DNA from: Pseudocercospora fijiensis CIRAD86
Taxonomy: Eukaryota; Ascomycota; Dothideomycetes; Mycosphaerellales; Mycosphaerellaceae
Assembly: GCF_000340215.1 (NCBI RefSeq)
Contig: NW_006921535.1
Span: 1,306,483 to 1,370,482 of the forward strand
DNA length: 64,000 nt
Direction: 5' to 3'
Shown here: positions 1-12,347 of the stretch, in pieces
Position numbering within the stretch: position 1 is the first letter of the stretch
How the letters are laid out: every line of letters begins with the position of its first letter
Position numbers and translations under genes: made by a program
The notes under the pieces: generated by a model
The model's database searches: none
What the model saw: only the letters and a program-made list of their open reading frames with translations
Told to the model about the DNA's origin: nothing

Positions 1-3000
1 TTTAAACAAGCTGCGAAACGCTAGTAAGAAAGGAAGAAAGAAGTAGCGAGTCTTACGGTCGTTATTCCCCCCTATATAGCCCCCGCGGCGAACCCGAAGG
101 TCGACTCTAATAGAGACGTAGTTATAAATCCCGCTTAAACTAACGCTTCCCGTAGAAAGAACCGCGGAGCTTAATAATCGACGGCGGGGAAATCTAGGGC
201 TAAATAGGTCGACTCTATAGAAAGAGAGAAGCGTAAGGAGAAAAGACTCTACTTCCGCTATAGAGCGAGCGGACACCGCATTCGAGATTGCCCGTACGCC
301 CTGCCGGCTTAGCCTACTAAGATTAGTATCGCCTCCGTATAATCTATTCTAAAGGATACGAAAGAATAGTCGGACTTAAGTAGTTCCGACTCGGGAAAAG
401 AGTAACTCCTACTCGTAGTTAGGAGTCGGGAGTAGATAGAGTACGGGCAAAGAAATAGGAAGAAGTTAAAAAGGATATAAACGGGAATCTTATATATACC
501 GATATAGTCCTCGAAAATAACGTCGGAACTTCTACTCTTATCGACGAAGGATACTAGTATTACGCTATAATTAATGCGGGCCTAGCTAAAGGCCTCGGAC
601 TTAGCTATATTAGCCGTAAGTCCCGAGAAGTAAAAGGAGCGTCTACGGTAATACAAGACGCGAAAATTATAGAAGTCGTCGCCTTCTAGATAGAAATTAA
701 CGGATTCCGACAAACGGTATATACTTACGTCGTACCGGGATTAGCTTTTCCCCTTATCCTAGGGAACCTATAGAAGGTATATAATAAGGTCCGGACTGCG
801 CCTAAAAAACGACGGTACTACTACGGGAGGGCTCGGTATTAGATTAAAGAAGGGCGCTATTACCGCGAGGTCGATACGAATAGGAATATCGCTACGATTA
901 ACGCCGTAAGAAGCCTACTTACCGCGACAATTGCCGAGGACATTAAAAAGGCCCTAAAGACGAAGGAATACCCGACGATCGAGGAGCTAAAGAAGAAGCT
1001 ACCCCTAGAGGTTCGCGATATAGCTGCGCTATTTTATTAAAAGGAAGCCGATAAGTTAGCGCCCTATCGCCCTAGTATCGACTATACGATAGAACTCTAA
1101 GAGAAACTAGACGGATCCTAGCCTTAACTCCCTTAGGGTCCGCTTTATAGTATATCGAAACAAGAACTCTTAGTCTTACGGAAGTCGCTAGACGAGCTCC
1201 TAAAGAAGAGGTTTATAAGACCGGCGAACTCCGAAGCGGCGGCGCCCGTACTATTCGTTAAGAAGCCCGGGGGAGGACTACGGTTCTACTACGACTATAG
1301 GGCGCTTAACGCTCTAACGAAGCAAGATAGATACCCCCTCCTACTAATCCCGGATACTATAAGGAACCTAATAGAGGCCCGGTAGTTAACTAAGGTTAAC
1401 GTAGTCTCGGCCTTTTATAAGATTAGAATAGCAAAAGGATACGAGTATAAGACGGCCTTCCGGACGAGGCTAGGCTCGTTCGAATAGCTAGTATGCCTGT
1501 TTAGTTTGTCCGGAGCCCCGGCTACATTTTAACGGTATATTAACACTCTCCTATGGGAGTATCTAGACGACTTCGTATCGGTATATATAGACGACGTAGT
1601 TATTTACTCGAGCGGGTCGAGGGAAGACTATTTCCGTAAGGTAAGAGCGGTACTTAAGAAGCTTTAGGACGGAGGCCTTTACCTCGATATTAAAAAGAGC
1701 GAATTCGCCTAGAAAAAGATTAAGTACCTAGGGTTTATCGTCTACGCCGACGGAGGAGGAGTATTAGCCGACCCCGAAAAGATAGAAGCCGTACGAAAAT
1801 AGGTAGCACCTAAGACCTAAAAGGAAGTTCGTCGTTTCTTAGGATTTACGAACTACTACCGTATATTCGTACCGAACTATTCTAAGATCTCCGCGCTATT
1901 AACTACGCTTACTAGTAAAGGAACCCCGTTCGCCTAAGGAGAAGAATAGGATAAAGCGTTCGAGACGCTAAAGGACAAATTCTACCGCGCCCTAGTACTT
2001 GCCTAGTAGAACCCGTCCCTCCCTACCTTCCTTAAGACGGATTATAGCGGGTTCGCGATTAGGGGCGCCCTTATCTAAGAAAAGGCGGGAGTCCGCCGAC
2101 CGGTAGGCTTCTTTTCGAAGAAACTAAATAAGGCGGAGATTAATTACGATATCTACGATAAGGAAATGCTCGCAGTCGTATCTAGTATTAAGTTTTAGGA
2201 CTCCGAGCTAAAATTATATAGCCCCTTTACGATTTAGACGGACTATAAGAACCTAGAATACTTTATAGTAAAGCGCTAGCTATCCGAAAGACAGATCCGA
2301 TAGTAAGAAGAACTAGCGAAGTACTAGTTTACCCTAGTCTACCGGCCGGGAATCGAAGCTATCCTACCGGATATATTATCGAGGAGAGAACAAGATATAT
2401 TAGGCTAAGACGACAAGCTTTTAAGGTTCCGGAGATTCTTAGAACCGGACCTCTCTCTAAACTAGCTAGAAAACGTCTAGATTTCTAGTGCTACTATCCG
2501 TAGCTTCCCGCGTATAACGAAGGCGACCCCGTTATCCCTACTCGCGAACGAAACGGAGCCCGCGTAGCCTTCGCCGGAAAGCGCTAAACTATTCTAGGAC
2601 CTAGAGATAAACGATATATAGAAGAGTATTGTCGAGAAAGATACAGTATACTAGACAGTAGTACGAAAAATTAGTAAGGGAGGTAGAACATTGCAACCGG
2701 AAATTAAAGCAAAAATTCAGATCGGGGATTGTATAATAGACCCTAAGGGGTTCCTTCGCTACTACGGCAAGCTCTAGGTTCTAGGAGCCCTAGCGACGAC
2801 GGAAACCGAATACAAAGATATAGGGGCCGAGGAACTATAGTAGGATATACTACGTACGAAGATTATCTAGTCGATCTACGACTCGCTGCTCTACGGCTAC
2901 CCTAGCCGGGATTCTACTACTTCTATACTAGGTCGCGACTTTTACTAGCCGCTATAGTCGAAGCAGGTGCGGCAATTCCTACGGAACTGCAACTATTATA

Positions 3001-4190
3001 GACGCAATAAGGTATAGAGGGAACACAAATACAGCCTCCTAAAACCCCTACCGGTACCCGACCGTTTCTTCTAGGAAATCTCGATAGACTTTATAACTAA
3101 CCTACCGGAGTTAGATAGGAACCGGTATCTATAGGTAATTAAAGACCGCCTAAGCAAATAGATCGCCCTTATTAGTACTCTCTCTATAAAAGCAGAGGAA
3201 TACGCGGTTTTGTTCCTAAAATACTAGGTTAGGTATTACGGACTTCCTCGTACTATTACTAGCGATAGAGGTACGAATTAGACGAGCACTTTCTAGAGGG
3301 AGATGTATCGACTACTTAGCGTAAAGCAGAGGTTAAGCTCCGCCTACTACTTACAAACCGACGGAGGTCCGGAGCGCGCAAACTAAGACGTATAAGCTTA
3401 CCTACGGAACTATATTAACTAGATACAGTCTAATTAGAACTAATAGCTTCCTACGGTAGAACTAGCGTTTAACGGGAGATACTAAGCGGGGTTAGGAATA
3501 AGCTCTTTCTTTGCGACTTACGGTTACGAATCTACCTCCCCTATTACGTTAGAGGAGGACCTAGCTATCGATAGACGGCTAACTACGGCAAAACGGGCGG
3601 AGGAGTTCGTAAACAAGATTAAGTAGATCTATACTAAGTGCAGATAGCGGAAGCCGTATAGAAATAAGAGGATAGCGCGAACAAGACTAGAACTCTAGCG
3701 CCGGTATATCGTATCGGAGACAAGGTCTAGCTCGACCTAAGGAATTACTAGACCGGCAGACTAAAGAAGAGCCTCGACTCGAAGCACGCTAAGTATACGA
3801 TAGAAGAGGTATTATCGCCTATCTTAGTACAACTCTCGGGGATACCTAGCAATATTTACCCGGTATTCTATACCGACCTTCTAAGACTTGCGAGCCGGGA
3901 CCCCCTTCTAGGGCAGGTAACCGACAACGAATAGCCGGACTCTATCTTAATCGAGACGTATAAAGAGTAGCAGGTCGAAGAAATCCTATATATCTAAAAA
4001 AAGAAGCAGAGCCGAGGGCGAGAAGCACTCGTAAAATAGAGCGGGTACTATAAACCTACGTAGGAACCCCTAGACTATATCGCGGATACCTCCGCGCTAG
4101 ACGACTTTGAAGCGAAATATAGACAAATCGAGGAGAACGACGGGCCTCTAGGAGATTAGGAGAAGAGAGGAAAACGGAAGAAATAACGCG
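1..4190 (+). mobile_element. Ty3/gypsy chromodomain LTR retrotransposon relic, RIP-mutated, 5' truncated by window edge
   Basis: A degraded pol polyprotein can be read on the plus strand across many TAG/TAA stops. In order I see a gag zinc-knuckle remnant (about 260-296) in which the last Gly-His...Cys remains but the two leading Cys codons now read Tyr; a retropepsin-like segment (about 480-780); reverse transcriptase (about 1,150-1,780) with the YIDDVVIYS active-site motif at 1,581-1,610; RNase H (about 2,000-2,400); integrase (about 2,930-3,600); and a C-terminal chromodomain (about 3,950-4,160). That order and the chromodomain place it in the Ty3/gypsy chromovirus clade. No ORF of 60 codons survives. 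Almost every CA/TG dinucleotide has become TA, the RIP signature. The 5' LTR lies outside the window and I could not place a 3' LTR. Confidence 0.9.
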
Positions 4191-6640
4191 GCAACCTAGA
4201 GTTTTTCCGCGGAATAACGGGTTTATAGATTCTAGGGACTTTTGCTAACTTCTAGAGTTTGGATTTTCTTACTAACTTATTAGACTTGGAATTACTAGAA
4301 CACTAGAGAAGGGAAACATAATTTAGAGCTAGGAAGAATTTTATTTAGGTATTTATAAGTAAGTATCGAGTCTCCGCCCGAAATTAGAAGGTTACCTTAG
4401 GACTATAAAAAAAAAATAATAATAATATATCCGAAGCTACCTAGAAACCCCTAGAAAACCCCCGGAAACCTTTACTCCTCTAGCGGACCTAGACGATTAT
4501 TGCCGAGACGGAGGGCGGTCGGAACGCCGCTAAAAAAGAGAGGTTAGCGAGAGAAAGTCGAAGGATAGCGAGGAACTTACGTCTAAGTCTGTTAAGCTAC
4601 AATATTAGCGACGGTGTTTATTACCTCCGAGGCGATAGCGCTAAAACAAACGGTTAGCGAGGGTTTTATCGTAGGGAACGGAGAATCTTACCTAGACAAC
4701 AACCCCTATAGCTAGAGAGACTTAAGGGCTTTCTAGGCCTTAAGAACCTTAAGAAGCTCGGAGTGCTTCTCGGCGATATTAGCGCGGGTCGCGTAGGTAT
4801 AGCTAGCGTAGGCTACGTAGGCTATTTAAGGACTAAATAGTTAGCGAGAGATTTAATACGGGAATCGCGATAACTTATAGTAGGGCGTAGGCAATTCTCT
4901 TACGAGCGTAATTAGCGCAAGCCCTCGAGCTAGCGGGCTTAAGAAAGTTAGCGGATCCTACGACGAATTAGACGGGAACCTTATAGATTAGTCGGCGCAG
5001 TCTTCGCCGAAGTTATAGCAACTAATATAGTAGATTCGACGAGCTATCTAGGATAAGTTAATTTTACGAAAGGAACCGAGGAGGAAGGGGAGGGACTTAC
5101 AATATTAGTAGTAGTAGTAGTAGTAGAGGTATATATAGAAAAGAAGAAGAAGAAGAAGAAGAGGGAAATATTAATACTTATAGAAAGCGATACGGAAGTA
5201 AAGGTCGCGAAAGCAACGGAAGGCGCGAGTATAAGTAAGGCGCGTTTTAGGAAGGGGTAAACAGGTAAAAGAGCGCGGTTTAGCAGTCGCGAAGAAAGTT
5301 ATAGCTCTTAAAGCCTAGGATACGGCAACCCCGACCGGAAAGCAGCGGAAACCCCGATCGCAAAGAAGGAAACTACGAGCGCGTTACTCTAGAGAAGCTT
5401 AGATAAGTACAGATCTAACGGTTAAAGTAATAGCGATAGAAACTACGGAGGGCTTTCTATCCCTACTAAGGAAGGGGAGGAGGACGGGGGTAATATAAAG
5501 GGCTACGCCCTAAGTAGAAAGCGCTAGCCTTAGGCATTCGGCCTACGCGACTCTAACCTACTACTTAGCGCTTAGCGTACCGCACAAAACTATTCGGATT
5601 TACGTAGATAGACTTAGCTCTTTATCGAACCTATTAAGTCTTATATCTAGCATCTGCGTACGCGTTGCTTACCCGTAATAGTATTGCTATTAAGTATACT
5701 AGAATACTGTTAGCAACTCCGGCTCCTACTGCCGCGGAGATAGCTTCTAAATAGAAGAAGAAGGCGATAAAGGAGAAGAAGAAGAAGAAGATAACGGTTA
5801 AGGAGTCTATAGCGTTAATAGCTAGGGGTTATACTAAGAGGCAGAAGCGTGCTAAGCGTAGCAGTAAGGAAGTCTCCGGCTTAAGGTCCGAGTTAGCTAA
5901 AGTCAAGGCATAGAATGCCGCTATACTAGCTGCTATTACTAATCTAGGGCATATATTCGCGCAGGCAAGGCTATAGGGTGTCTCCGTACCTTAGCATATG
6001 CCTTAGCAAGTAAATGCTATATTTAGTAACGCAGAAATAGCTGAATTCGCGAGAGAGTTAGCTCCGGAGGGCTTCGAGTTTAAGGGATTTAAGCTATAAG
6101 TAGGGGTCTTTATACTAATATGCGGAGCTAGGGTAGACTTTCCTTTCTATAGTTATCGCATACTTATTTCTTAACCGATTTGCTCTAAATTTTAATATGT
6201 TATAGACCTACTAATAGTAAACAAGCGAATAAATAATTATATATAGATGCCGTATATATATAGTAGTATAGGTAGGGGGTAAGGGTAATAAGAATTAAGC
6301 GTCGCTTATTTTAGCAGAGAACGCGGGGTTATAGGGTTAGGTCTTAGTACCTAGATTTAATATAGAAGGAGGACGATAGGAGATATAGAGCCCGCTAGAG
6401 AGTAACGGCCGGAACAGATATAGGGGATATTTAGTAAGGAATTGTATATAGAAGACCTATATCGGGTTCTCGGGCATACCGCCGTAGGGGTAGAGGTACT
6501 CTTCGATACTCGGAGGTATAGTTTTAAAGCGATTAGTAGTTAAATTGCGCCTCCGTACGCAAGTTATATAGTTTGTAAGCAGTATAGCGACTATATAATA
6601 TGCCGCAACAGGTTGTCTTTCTATATATTATTATTGTTCT
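4190..6640. repeat. Unresolved RIP-mutated repeat DNA
   Basis: This stretch has the same CA/TG depletion as its flanks. It holds an AGT trinucleotide run near 5,105-5,125 and a GAA run near 5,140-5,162. A plus-strand reading frame at about 5,700-6,099 shows a Lys/Glu-rich segment followed by a more ordered C-terminus, interrupted by TAG stops. It looks like the tail of a transposon-encoded protein, but I cannot assign a family. I see no host gene here. Confidence 0.5.
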
Positions 6641-7600
6641 AAGGCACTATAGGTCTAGAGTTAAAAGGACCGTCTAAAGCCGTATTCTACGGCTAATCTT
6701 GCCCTAGATATATGCTTGTTCTAAGACCTCTTATCTTTACTTAATTAACGCGATTTATCGTCGTTCTTATATAGCCTTATAACGCCGTAGATACACTTAT
6801 ATGCTAGATCGCTATATAAGAACAGAAGCCTCCTATTACTGCTAGGACCTATTATTCGCTTAATCCGACGCTAAACGCCTAATCTCGTAAAAATCTTCTA
6901 GTCGTTATCCTTGCCTTAGTATAGACCGATTAAACTAGATAAAATGCCGTTAGGCGTTATTATCCCCTAGAACTTGTAACTATGCTTCTTCTTATAGCTA
7001 GTATATATTAATCTTTAGTTGCGAGTTAGTCGACAGGTTCCTCGAAACGTACTATCTACGAAACCCTAGAAACCTCTATACTATCCTTCTGCTTTTAATA
7101 ACTTCGCAAAGGCTCGAAGATTGCTATATTTACGTAGCCGTAGGTACTATTCGAGGAGATAGGCGAAGCGCTTTATAAGGTATTCGATTATATCGGAAAA
7201 GATAGAGGATAGCGTCTTATCTTATAGGCCGAATATATCCGCTAATATAGGCTAGGTATACGGAAATAAGAGCCGCCGTAATGTAATATATAGTGCTAAT
7301 ACCGGTAAGGGTTTATAGCGCTTATTAAATACTATAGTATCGATTTAAAGGAGTGTTATAAGACGTAGGATCTCTTTTCGAGTAAACCTGTCTCTCGAGT
7401 ATTAGCTAAACCGACACCTAATCCGAGTCCGAGGGCGATAGTAAGGCAGTTAGAAGTTTAATTTCTAACCTAACTATTAATAACAACCTTCCGCTAGCGA
7501 CCCGCTATCGACCTACCGTATATGCTTCTTATACTATCGATCGCCGACATCTTCGAAGCTCTAGTCGTACTTTTTATACTTATTTAGGGGCCGATAGTCG
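6640..7600 (-). mobile_element. PIF/Harbinger-type DDE transposase relic, RIP-mutated
   Basis: On the minus strand a broken reading frame shows the DDE_Tnp_4 (PIF/Harbinger) layout: a first catalytic Asp in a V-D-S-T-F-R context near 7,040-7,070, a second in a S-D-L-A-Y context near 6,790-6,830, and a final Glu in a R-L-A-V-E-Y-G-F context near 6,670-6,700. Trp and Gln codons are repeatedly replaced by TAG, as RIP produces. I did not find terminal inverted repeats or the companion Myb-like ORF. It lies opposite in strand to the gypsy relic, so the two are separate insertions. Confidence 0.75.
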
Positions 7601-7690
7601 TCGATACGTTGCTTCTTAATTAGCGTACCCGCTAGTATTAAAATCGGTACGAAATCGTCCTTAGAGTCGCTTATAGCGATAGGCGCGACT

Positions 7691-9033
7691 AGCATTTACT
7701 AACACGTACGTAAAAGAGCTAGGAGCCAAGAGATATTGGACGTGCACGATTAAGACACCTAAGGCTTCACATACTAGGCTATATTGGTCTACTTAGCACT
7801 CTTAATCGGGTTGCGTTAAGGTACCCACTCTGCGTTGGAAACTGGCTGCACACCACCTCTAATGTTGTCTGCGGGTGCATCAACGTCATCAACTTCATCA
7901 ACATGCCTTTTCGACCAGCGATAACGGCAGGGGTAAGGTCAAGTCTGGCGGAAGAAGTCAGCATGCAATATTTGTGAGTCTGTTCAAGGAGTGCTGTGCT
8001 CACATGTTTCCACCAGCAATCCTTCCGACGCGTCTGACACATTGTTCTGTGGTTTCAGACAAGGAGAGACTGTGTCCAGTTTTCTGTATACATGTCTCCC
8101 GATCTCCTCGGTGTTCTTTGCCGACACCATACTCGAGCATCATCTGATCCATTGACACGTATCACCCTCACTTACCATTTCACCCAAGCCCTGCTTTCAA
8201 GGGCTGCAGATGGCGTGCGCGGTGACTCGCGCCATGTACAACGATGATATGCGGCTTCGACATTGACAGTTGACTGTCTGGTGATACGACGCATGCGCCT
8301 CTCACCATACTCTTACAATCCTACTGGGAAGCCGCTCGGTCGAGTGTACGGCACGCGTATGCTAGCTCCAACGCTGCCAACACTCATCACGAAGAGCTGA
8401 AGCGGAGTGAGCGTTCCTGAACCAGGGCCGAAGGGGAACTGATTCGCCACGAGTCGAGGAACGGTTGAGAGCGCCAAGCTGCAAAGAAGGTCGACTCGTG
8501 GGTGAGACTGTGGCTGGCTTTTCCCAGACAGGCTAGTTTCACAATTATCCTGATCGACGCTTGCCTTGATTCGCTTTAGGAATGCGTGCCGCGCAATGTC
8601 AGCCAATGAGGTTGGAAGTCTAATGTGCCTGTGCCAGCATCCACAATCCATTTCACACCTCCACCTCCCCTTCCGCGATCTCCTCCAGGTCATCGTCGAC
8701 CACAGCCTTATCACTACCTTTGCACTTGTGCGTTTGTTCGGTCCACTCGTTGGAGAAGGGAGGAAGCACATCCGGTCGCTTTGTTCTACACCCCTATTTT
8801 TACCACCTTCGCTTTGATTCGGTGGCGACCAGGAAAAACTGTGGAAGGAAACACCCCGGCCTGAACGTCTGGCCACGGCATCATCGACCCGGCGCGTCGC
8901 TGTCCATCGATATACAGGACCTGCTTGTAGCGCCACATTCGCTCGCTGTGCTCGGCACTCCTCTTGACCTCCAATATAATCTGCTTCATAGCCATCGCAT
9001 TTGCGACGACCCCGACAGCGTGAACGCGCGACC
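7691..9033. other. Intergenic region between RIP block and the Crh gene
   Basis: The composition is normal, unlike the RIP block. Several ORFs of 60-270 codons overlap each other on both strands and show no recognisable domain or splice logic. The 3' part presumably holds the promoter and leader of the Crh gene. Confidence 0.5.
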
Positions 9034-10429
9034 ATGAAGTCCACCTTCACCTCCGCCGCCGCCGCTATCCTGGCCTTTCTTTCGGCTGCTAGCGCGGCAA
9101 GCAGTGCGCCGACTTGCAGTCCCAGCAAGCAATGCCCATCTGATGCACCTTGCTGCTCCCAGTACGGCCAATGTGGTGTAGGAGCCTACTGTCTGGGCGG
9201 ATGCGACCCGAAATCGTCCTTCAACCTCCAGTCCTGCATGCCGTCGAACACTTGCAAGAGCCAGGACTACAAGCTCACATCTCTCAATGATGTAGCGAAG
9301 AATACCGTATACCTTGGCGATGCTAGCAAGGCAAATTGGGTCAGCTCTGGAACACCGGTGGCATACAACGGCGACTCTCTACTGCTCACCATGGCACAAG
9401 GCACAGTCGGCACTTTGCTTTCAAGCACGCACTACGTCTGGTATGGAAAGGTCTGCGCGAGCATGACAACCAGTCAGGGCAAGGGTGTTGTTACTGCTTT
9501 CATCTTGATGAGCGACATGAAGGACGAAATCGATTTCGAGTTTGTTGGTGTTGATCTCCAGCATGCTCAGAGCAATTACTACTACCAGGGAATCACTGAC
9601 TGTAAGTACTTTGTGCCTTGTGACAGCTTACGTATGCTAATGCCGCGCAGACCACAACATGGATTCGCTTTCCGCGTCAGACACCCGCAAGAATGTCCAC
9701 CAGTACTGCATCGATTGGAAGCCAGATACCGTTACCTGGTCCATTGATGGCAATGACATGCGCACCTTGAAGAAGTCTGACACATGGAACAGCACTACCA
9801 GCAGCTACCACTACCCGCAGACTCCCGCTCGCATTCAGCTCTCTCTTTGGCCAGCTGGTTTGTCGACCAACGGCGAGGGAACGATCGAGTGGGCCGGTGG
9901 TCTTGTCGACTGGAACAGCCCATACATGCAGAATGGATACTACTATGCTATGGTCAACGATGTCTCCGTGGAGTGCTACGACCCGCCGAGTGGATTCTCC
10001 AACGACTTCGGTGATAAGTCATACTACTACACGAGCATCGAAGGGAACAACAACACAGTCGCCATTGGCAACAACAACACAATCCTGAGCTCGTTTATGG
10101 CCAGCGGCAATAACCCAACCTACGGCGCCCAGGCAAGTGGTACCAGCAGCTCGGCCTCATCGGCTCCCACAATGAGCAACACACCTGAAACGGTGCCGGG
10201 TATGAGCGGTGGCGGAAATGTCGCCTCTTCCGGTAAAGCACCCACTGAATCCGACAGTGGCTCTGCTTCCGGCACTGACTCTGGCTCAAGCAGTCAGAGC
10301 AGCGGATCATCCACCAGCGGGGGCTTCTCTCAAGGCGGCTCCTCCTCTGACACATCACAAGCACCCAAGATCTTTGCAGGCAGCGCCGTCGCTCTGATTG
10401 GTTTCTTTGTTGCAGCATTGATGTTATAA
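9034..10429 (+). CDS. UTR2: GPI-anchored chitin-glucan transglycosylase, Crh2/Utr2 type (GH16 with CBM18)
   Basis: Exons 9,034-9,601 and 9,651-10,429; the 49-bp intron has GTAAGT, GCTAAT and GCAG signals; 448 aa. Crh enzymes link chitin to beta-glucan in the fungal cell wall. Visible in order: a signal peptide (about 1-20), a Cys-rich CBM18 chitin-binding module (about 25-62), and a GH16 domain with the catalytic D-E-I-D-F-E motif at residues 164-169 (nucleophile Glu165, acid/base Glu169). A long Ser/Gly/Thr-rich linker follows, ending in a hydrophobic GPI-attachment signal. Of two in-frame starts I chose 9,034, because the signal peptide follows at once and the upstream ATG at 9,001 would prepend eleven charged residues. 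Yeast Crh2/Utr2 has the same CBM18-GH16-GPI layout, hence the symbol. Confidence 0.93.
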
Positions 10430-10888
10430 GCAATACTTTATGAATTTGTTTCGGCGCAAAAGCGTAGCGAGGTCCAAGGTAATGCCTTACATGGCTTCCA
10501 CTCCCTTCGGGACAGAATACTGCGGGCTTTTGGGAAAATGTGTACAGAACCGGCCCTTGGATGTTTATGAAAGCGGATCAGGATAACCTCTCATTCTCTG
10601 TTTATGATTGAGTACAACATACGAGAAAGCATGTTTGCTAGTTAATAGCGCGCAAGTTAATGTCGAATGAATGCATTAAAATGAAGAGACTTGTCAAATA
10701 CATGGAGAGGAGGAGGAGGAACGAGGCGGCAACGCTCTCACGTGACTTTGATCGGCGTACCTTCCATCAGAAATTCCGCGGATGCCAAGCACACTCTGTA
10801 ATTCGACAACTTCAATCTTGAATCGCAGCGACAGTAGCACACCGCAGACAACTATCGACTCCTCAACACCCCAAACAATACCGCATCC

Positions 10889-11208
10889 ATGGAGAACGAA
10901 CGCGGAGAGCTCGTCGACCTGTACGCGCACATCGAATATCTTCCAACCACACCGCACATGATACTAACATAAATTCCAGCTACGTCCCACGCAAGTGCTC
11001 TGCCACCAGCCGCATCATCAAGGCCAAGGATCACGCCTCCGTTCAGATCTCCGTCGGAAACGTTGACGAGAACGGCCGCTACACCGGCGAGAACAAGGTC
11101 TACGCACTTTGCGGCTTCGTGCGCGCAATGGGCGAGAGCGATGACTGCATCAACAGACTGGCACAGCGGGATGGATACCTGAAGGGTGTCTGGAGCGCCA
11201 GCCGGTAG
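10889..11208 (+). CDS. RPS21: 40S ribosomal protein eS21
   Basis: Exons 10,889-10,920 and 10,980-11,208; the intron is 59 bp with a TACTAAC branch site; 86 aa. eS21 is a small-subunit protein needed for 20S pre-rRNA maturation. The first exon encodes only the N-terminal M-E-N-E-R-G-E and following residues, and the codon split across the intron restores V-D-L-Y-V-P-R-K. The rest matches the conserved family from the V-Q-I-S-V-G segment through the [11 protein letters not shown] segment to the end. Length is the usual 80-87 aa. An intron just after the start is typical of ribosomal protein genes. It was missed by simple ORF finding because exon 1 is so short. Confidence 0.97.
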
Positions 11209-12347
11209 AGGATTCTTTCTGTTGCATGCAATGAGGATATGAGATGGGAAGGCATGGGTGGGTGCAGATATATATGAGCAATGTCTGCGTGGTCAAGCGC
11301 TGATTACGGATAACAGGTCTCTTCACGACTCACTTGGCGTACGGATGCTACGGGTCTCAGACACTGTTCAGAAAAGGACTTTGAGCGCCTTCTTTTGCTT
11401 CTCCGGACGAGAATAAAGCGCAGCAATTGATACGAGCCGAAATGCCGAAATGCACACCAACCCACTTCCGATTCCAAGCTCGATAACTTTCCTGCTTCTT
11501 TCATGTTTCCGTTTCCCTTCTTACCTCTTGTACTGATACGATAGGGCTAATTAAAGGCCTTCTCTTTCCCCTCTTCGCGGGCTCCATGAAAGCAGAAGGA
11601 AAGGCATAGAGATCGCTTTGCTGGATGCCTTCGGGAACCGCTTACGATTTCTAACCAGCCCAGAGCAAAAAGATCTTCCGCCTTCAAAAAGCTGCAGTCG
11701 TTGAGGTCATTGGCTGTGGTACAGATACGGGTGGGACAATCCTTCCATTTCCGAGTCTGATTCTTTGATTCATTGCCGGTCAGCTTTCAGAACTCAACGA
11801 ACATACATCATTGTCCCTCAGAAAGTCTTACTCGAATGTATTCATTTTGATGCAGACCCATTTTACCAACCGAACCCAATGGTTCTACAATTTGACTTGA
11901 CCGAGATTGGAACAAAATCATTGCCCACGGCTCAATGGTACGAAAGAGAGCAACGCGTTACACAAACTGCCAGCCAAGAGCAGTCGAGCAGATCGAAACT
12001 GCCATTCAGCCAAGCGATGCACCACACATTGCAGCGACTGATACGCTTGACCAAGAATGATTGTCGATGATGTGGCTCAACATTTTTGTATATGGATATT
12101 ATGCAACTTCGACTTCAGCGGACTTCACTGCCGGTTCAAGCGGATGATGGACTTCTTGTGGTGACAATGCTTCATGCCCATTGTCCACTCTGTCTAATAG
12201 TATGCTCTAATTCCCGAAAAAGACATTACTTCGCCGGCACTGCCAGGCATCCAAAACCCCAACGCCAACTCGCGATGCATTATTCTCGTCCTCTACACAA
12301 CGTGATGAGCTCTAGAGCCCTGCGATCGATTCCATCCGAAGTCATAT
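11209..12347. other. Intergenic region
   Basis: This holds the 3' UTR of eS21 and the 3' flank of the convergent MARVEL gene. Two short plus-strand ORFs (11,765-12,070 and 12,086-12,403) have no recognisable features, and the second overlaps the MARVEL coding exon antisense. I see nothing else. Confidence 0.5.

Larger units (their letters stand above)
1..7690. other. RIP-mutated block 1
   Basis: The sequence is almost free of CA and TG dinucleotides and rich in TA, while CG stays common. Start codons are scarce because ATG has turned into ATA, so there are no ORFs until 7,779. CA and TG return abruptly around 7,690-7,720. This matches RIP, in which C becomes T mainly at CpA on both strands of duplicated DNA. 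Confidence 0.9.

Noticed and set aside
5105..5162. A possible CRISPR-like or structured repeat array
   Set aside because: It is a simple AGT and GAA trinucleotide run in RIPped DNA, with no spacers; CRISPR is also not expected in a fungal nuclear genome.
7779..8147. Overlapping ORFs on both strands just outside RIP block 1
   Set aside because: Mutually antisense, short, without start context or recognisable features.
8313..9128. A 271-codon minus-strand ORF overlapping the start of the Crh gene
   Set aside because: It overlaps the well-supported Crh signal peptide and CBM18 antisense, has biased composition and no domain.
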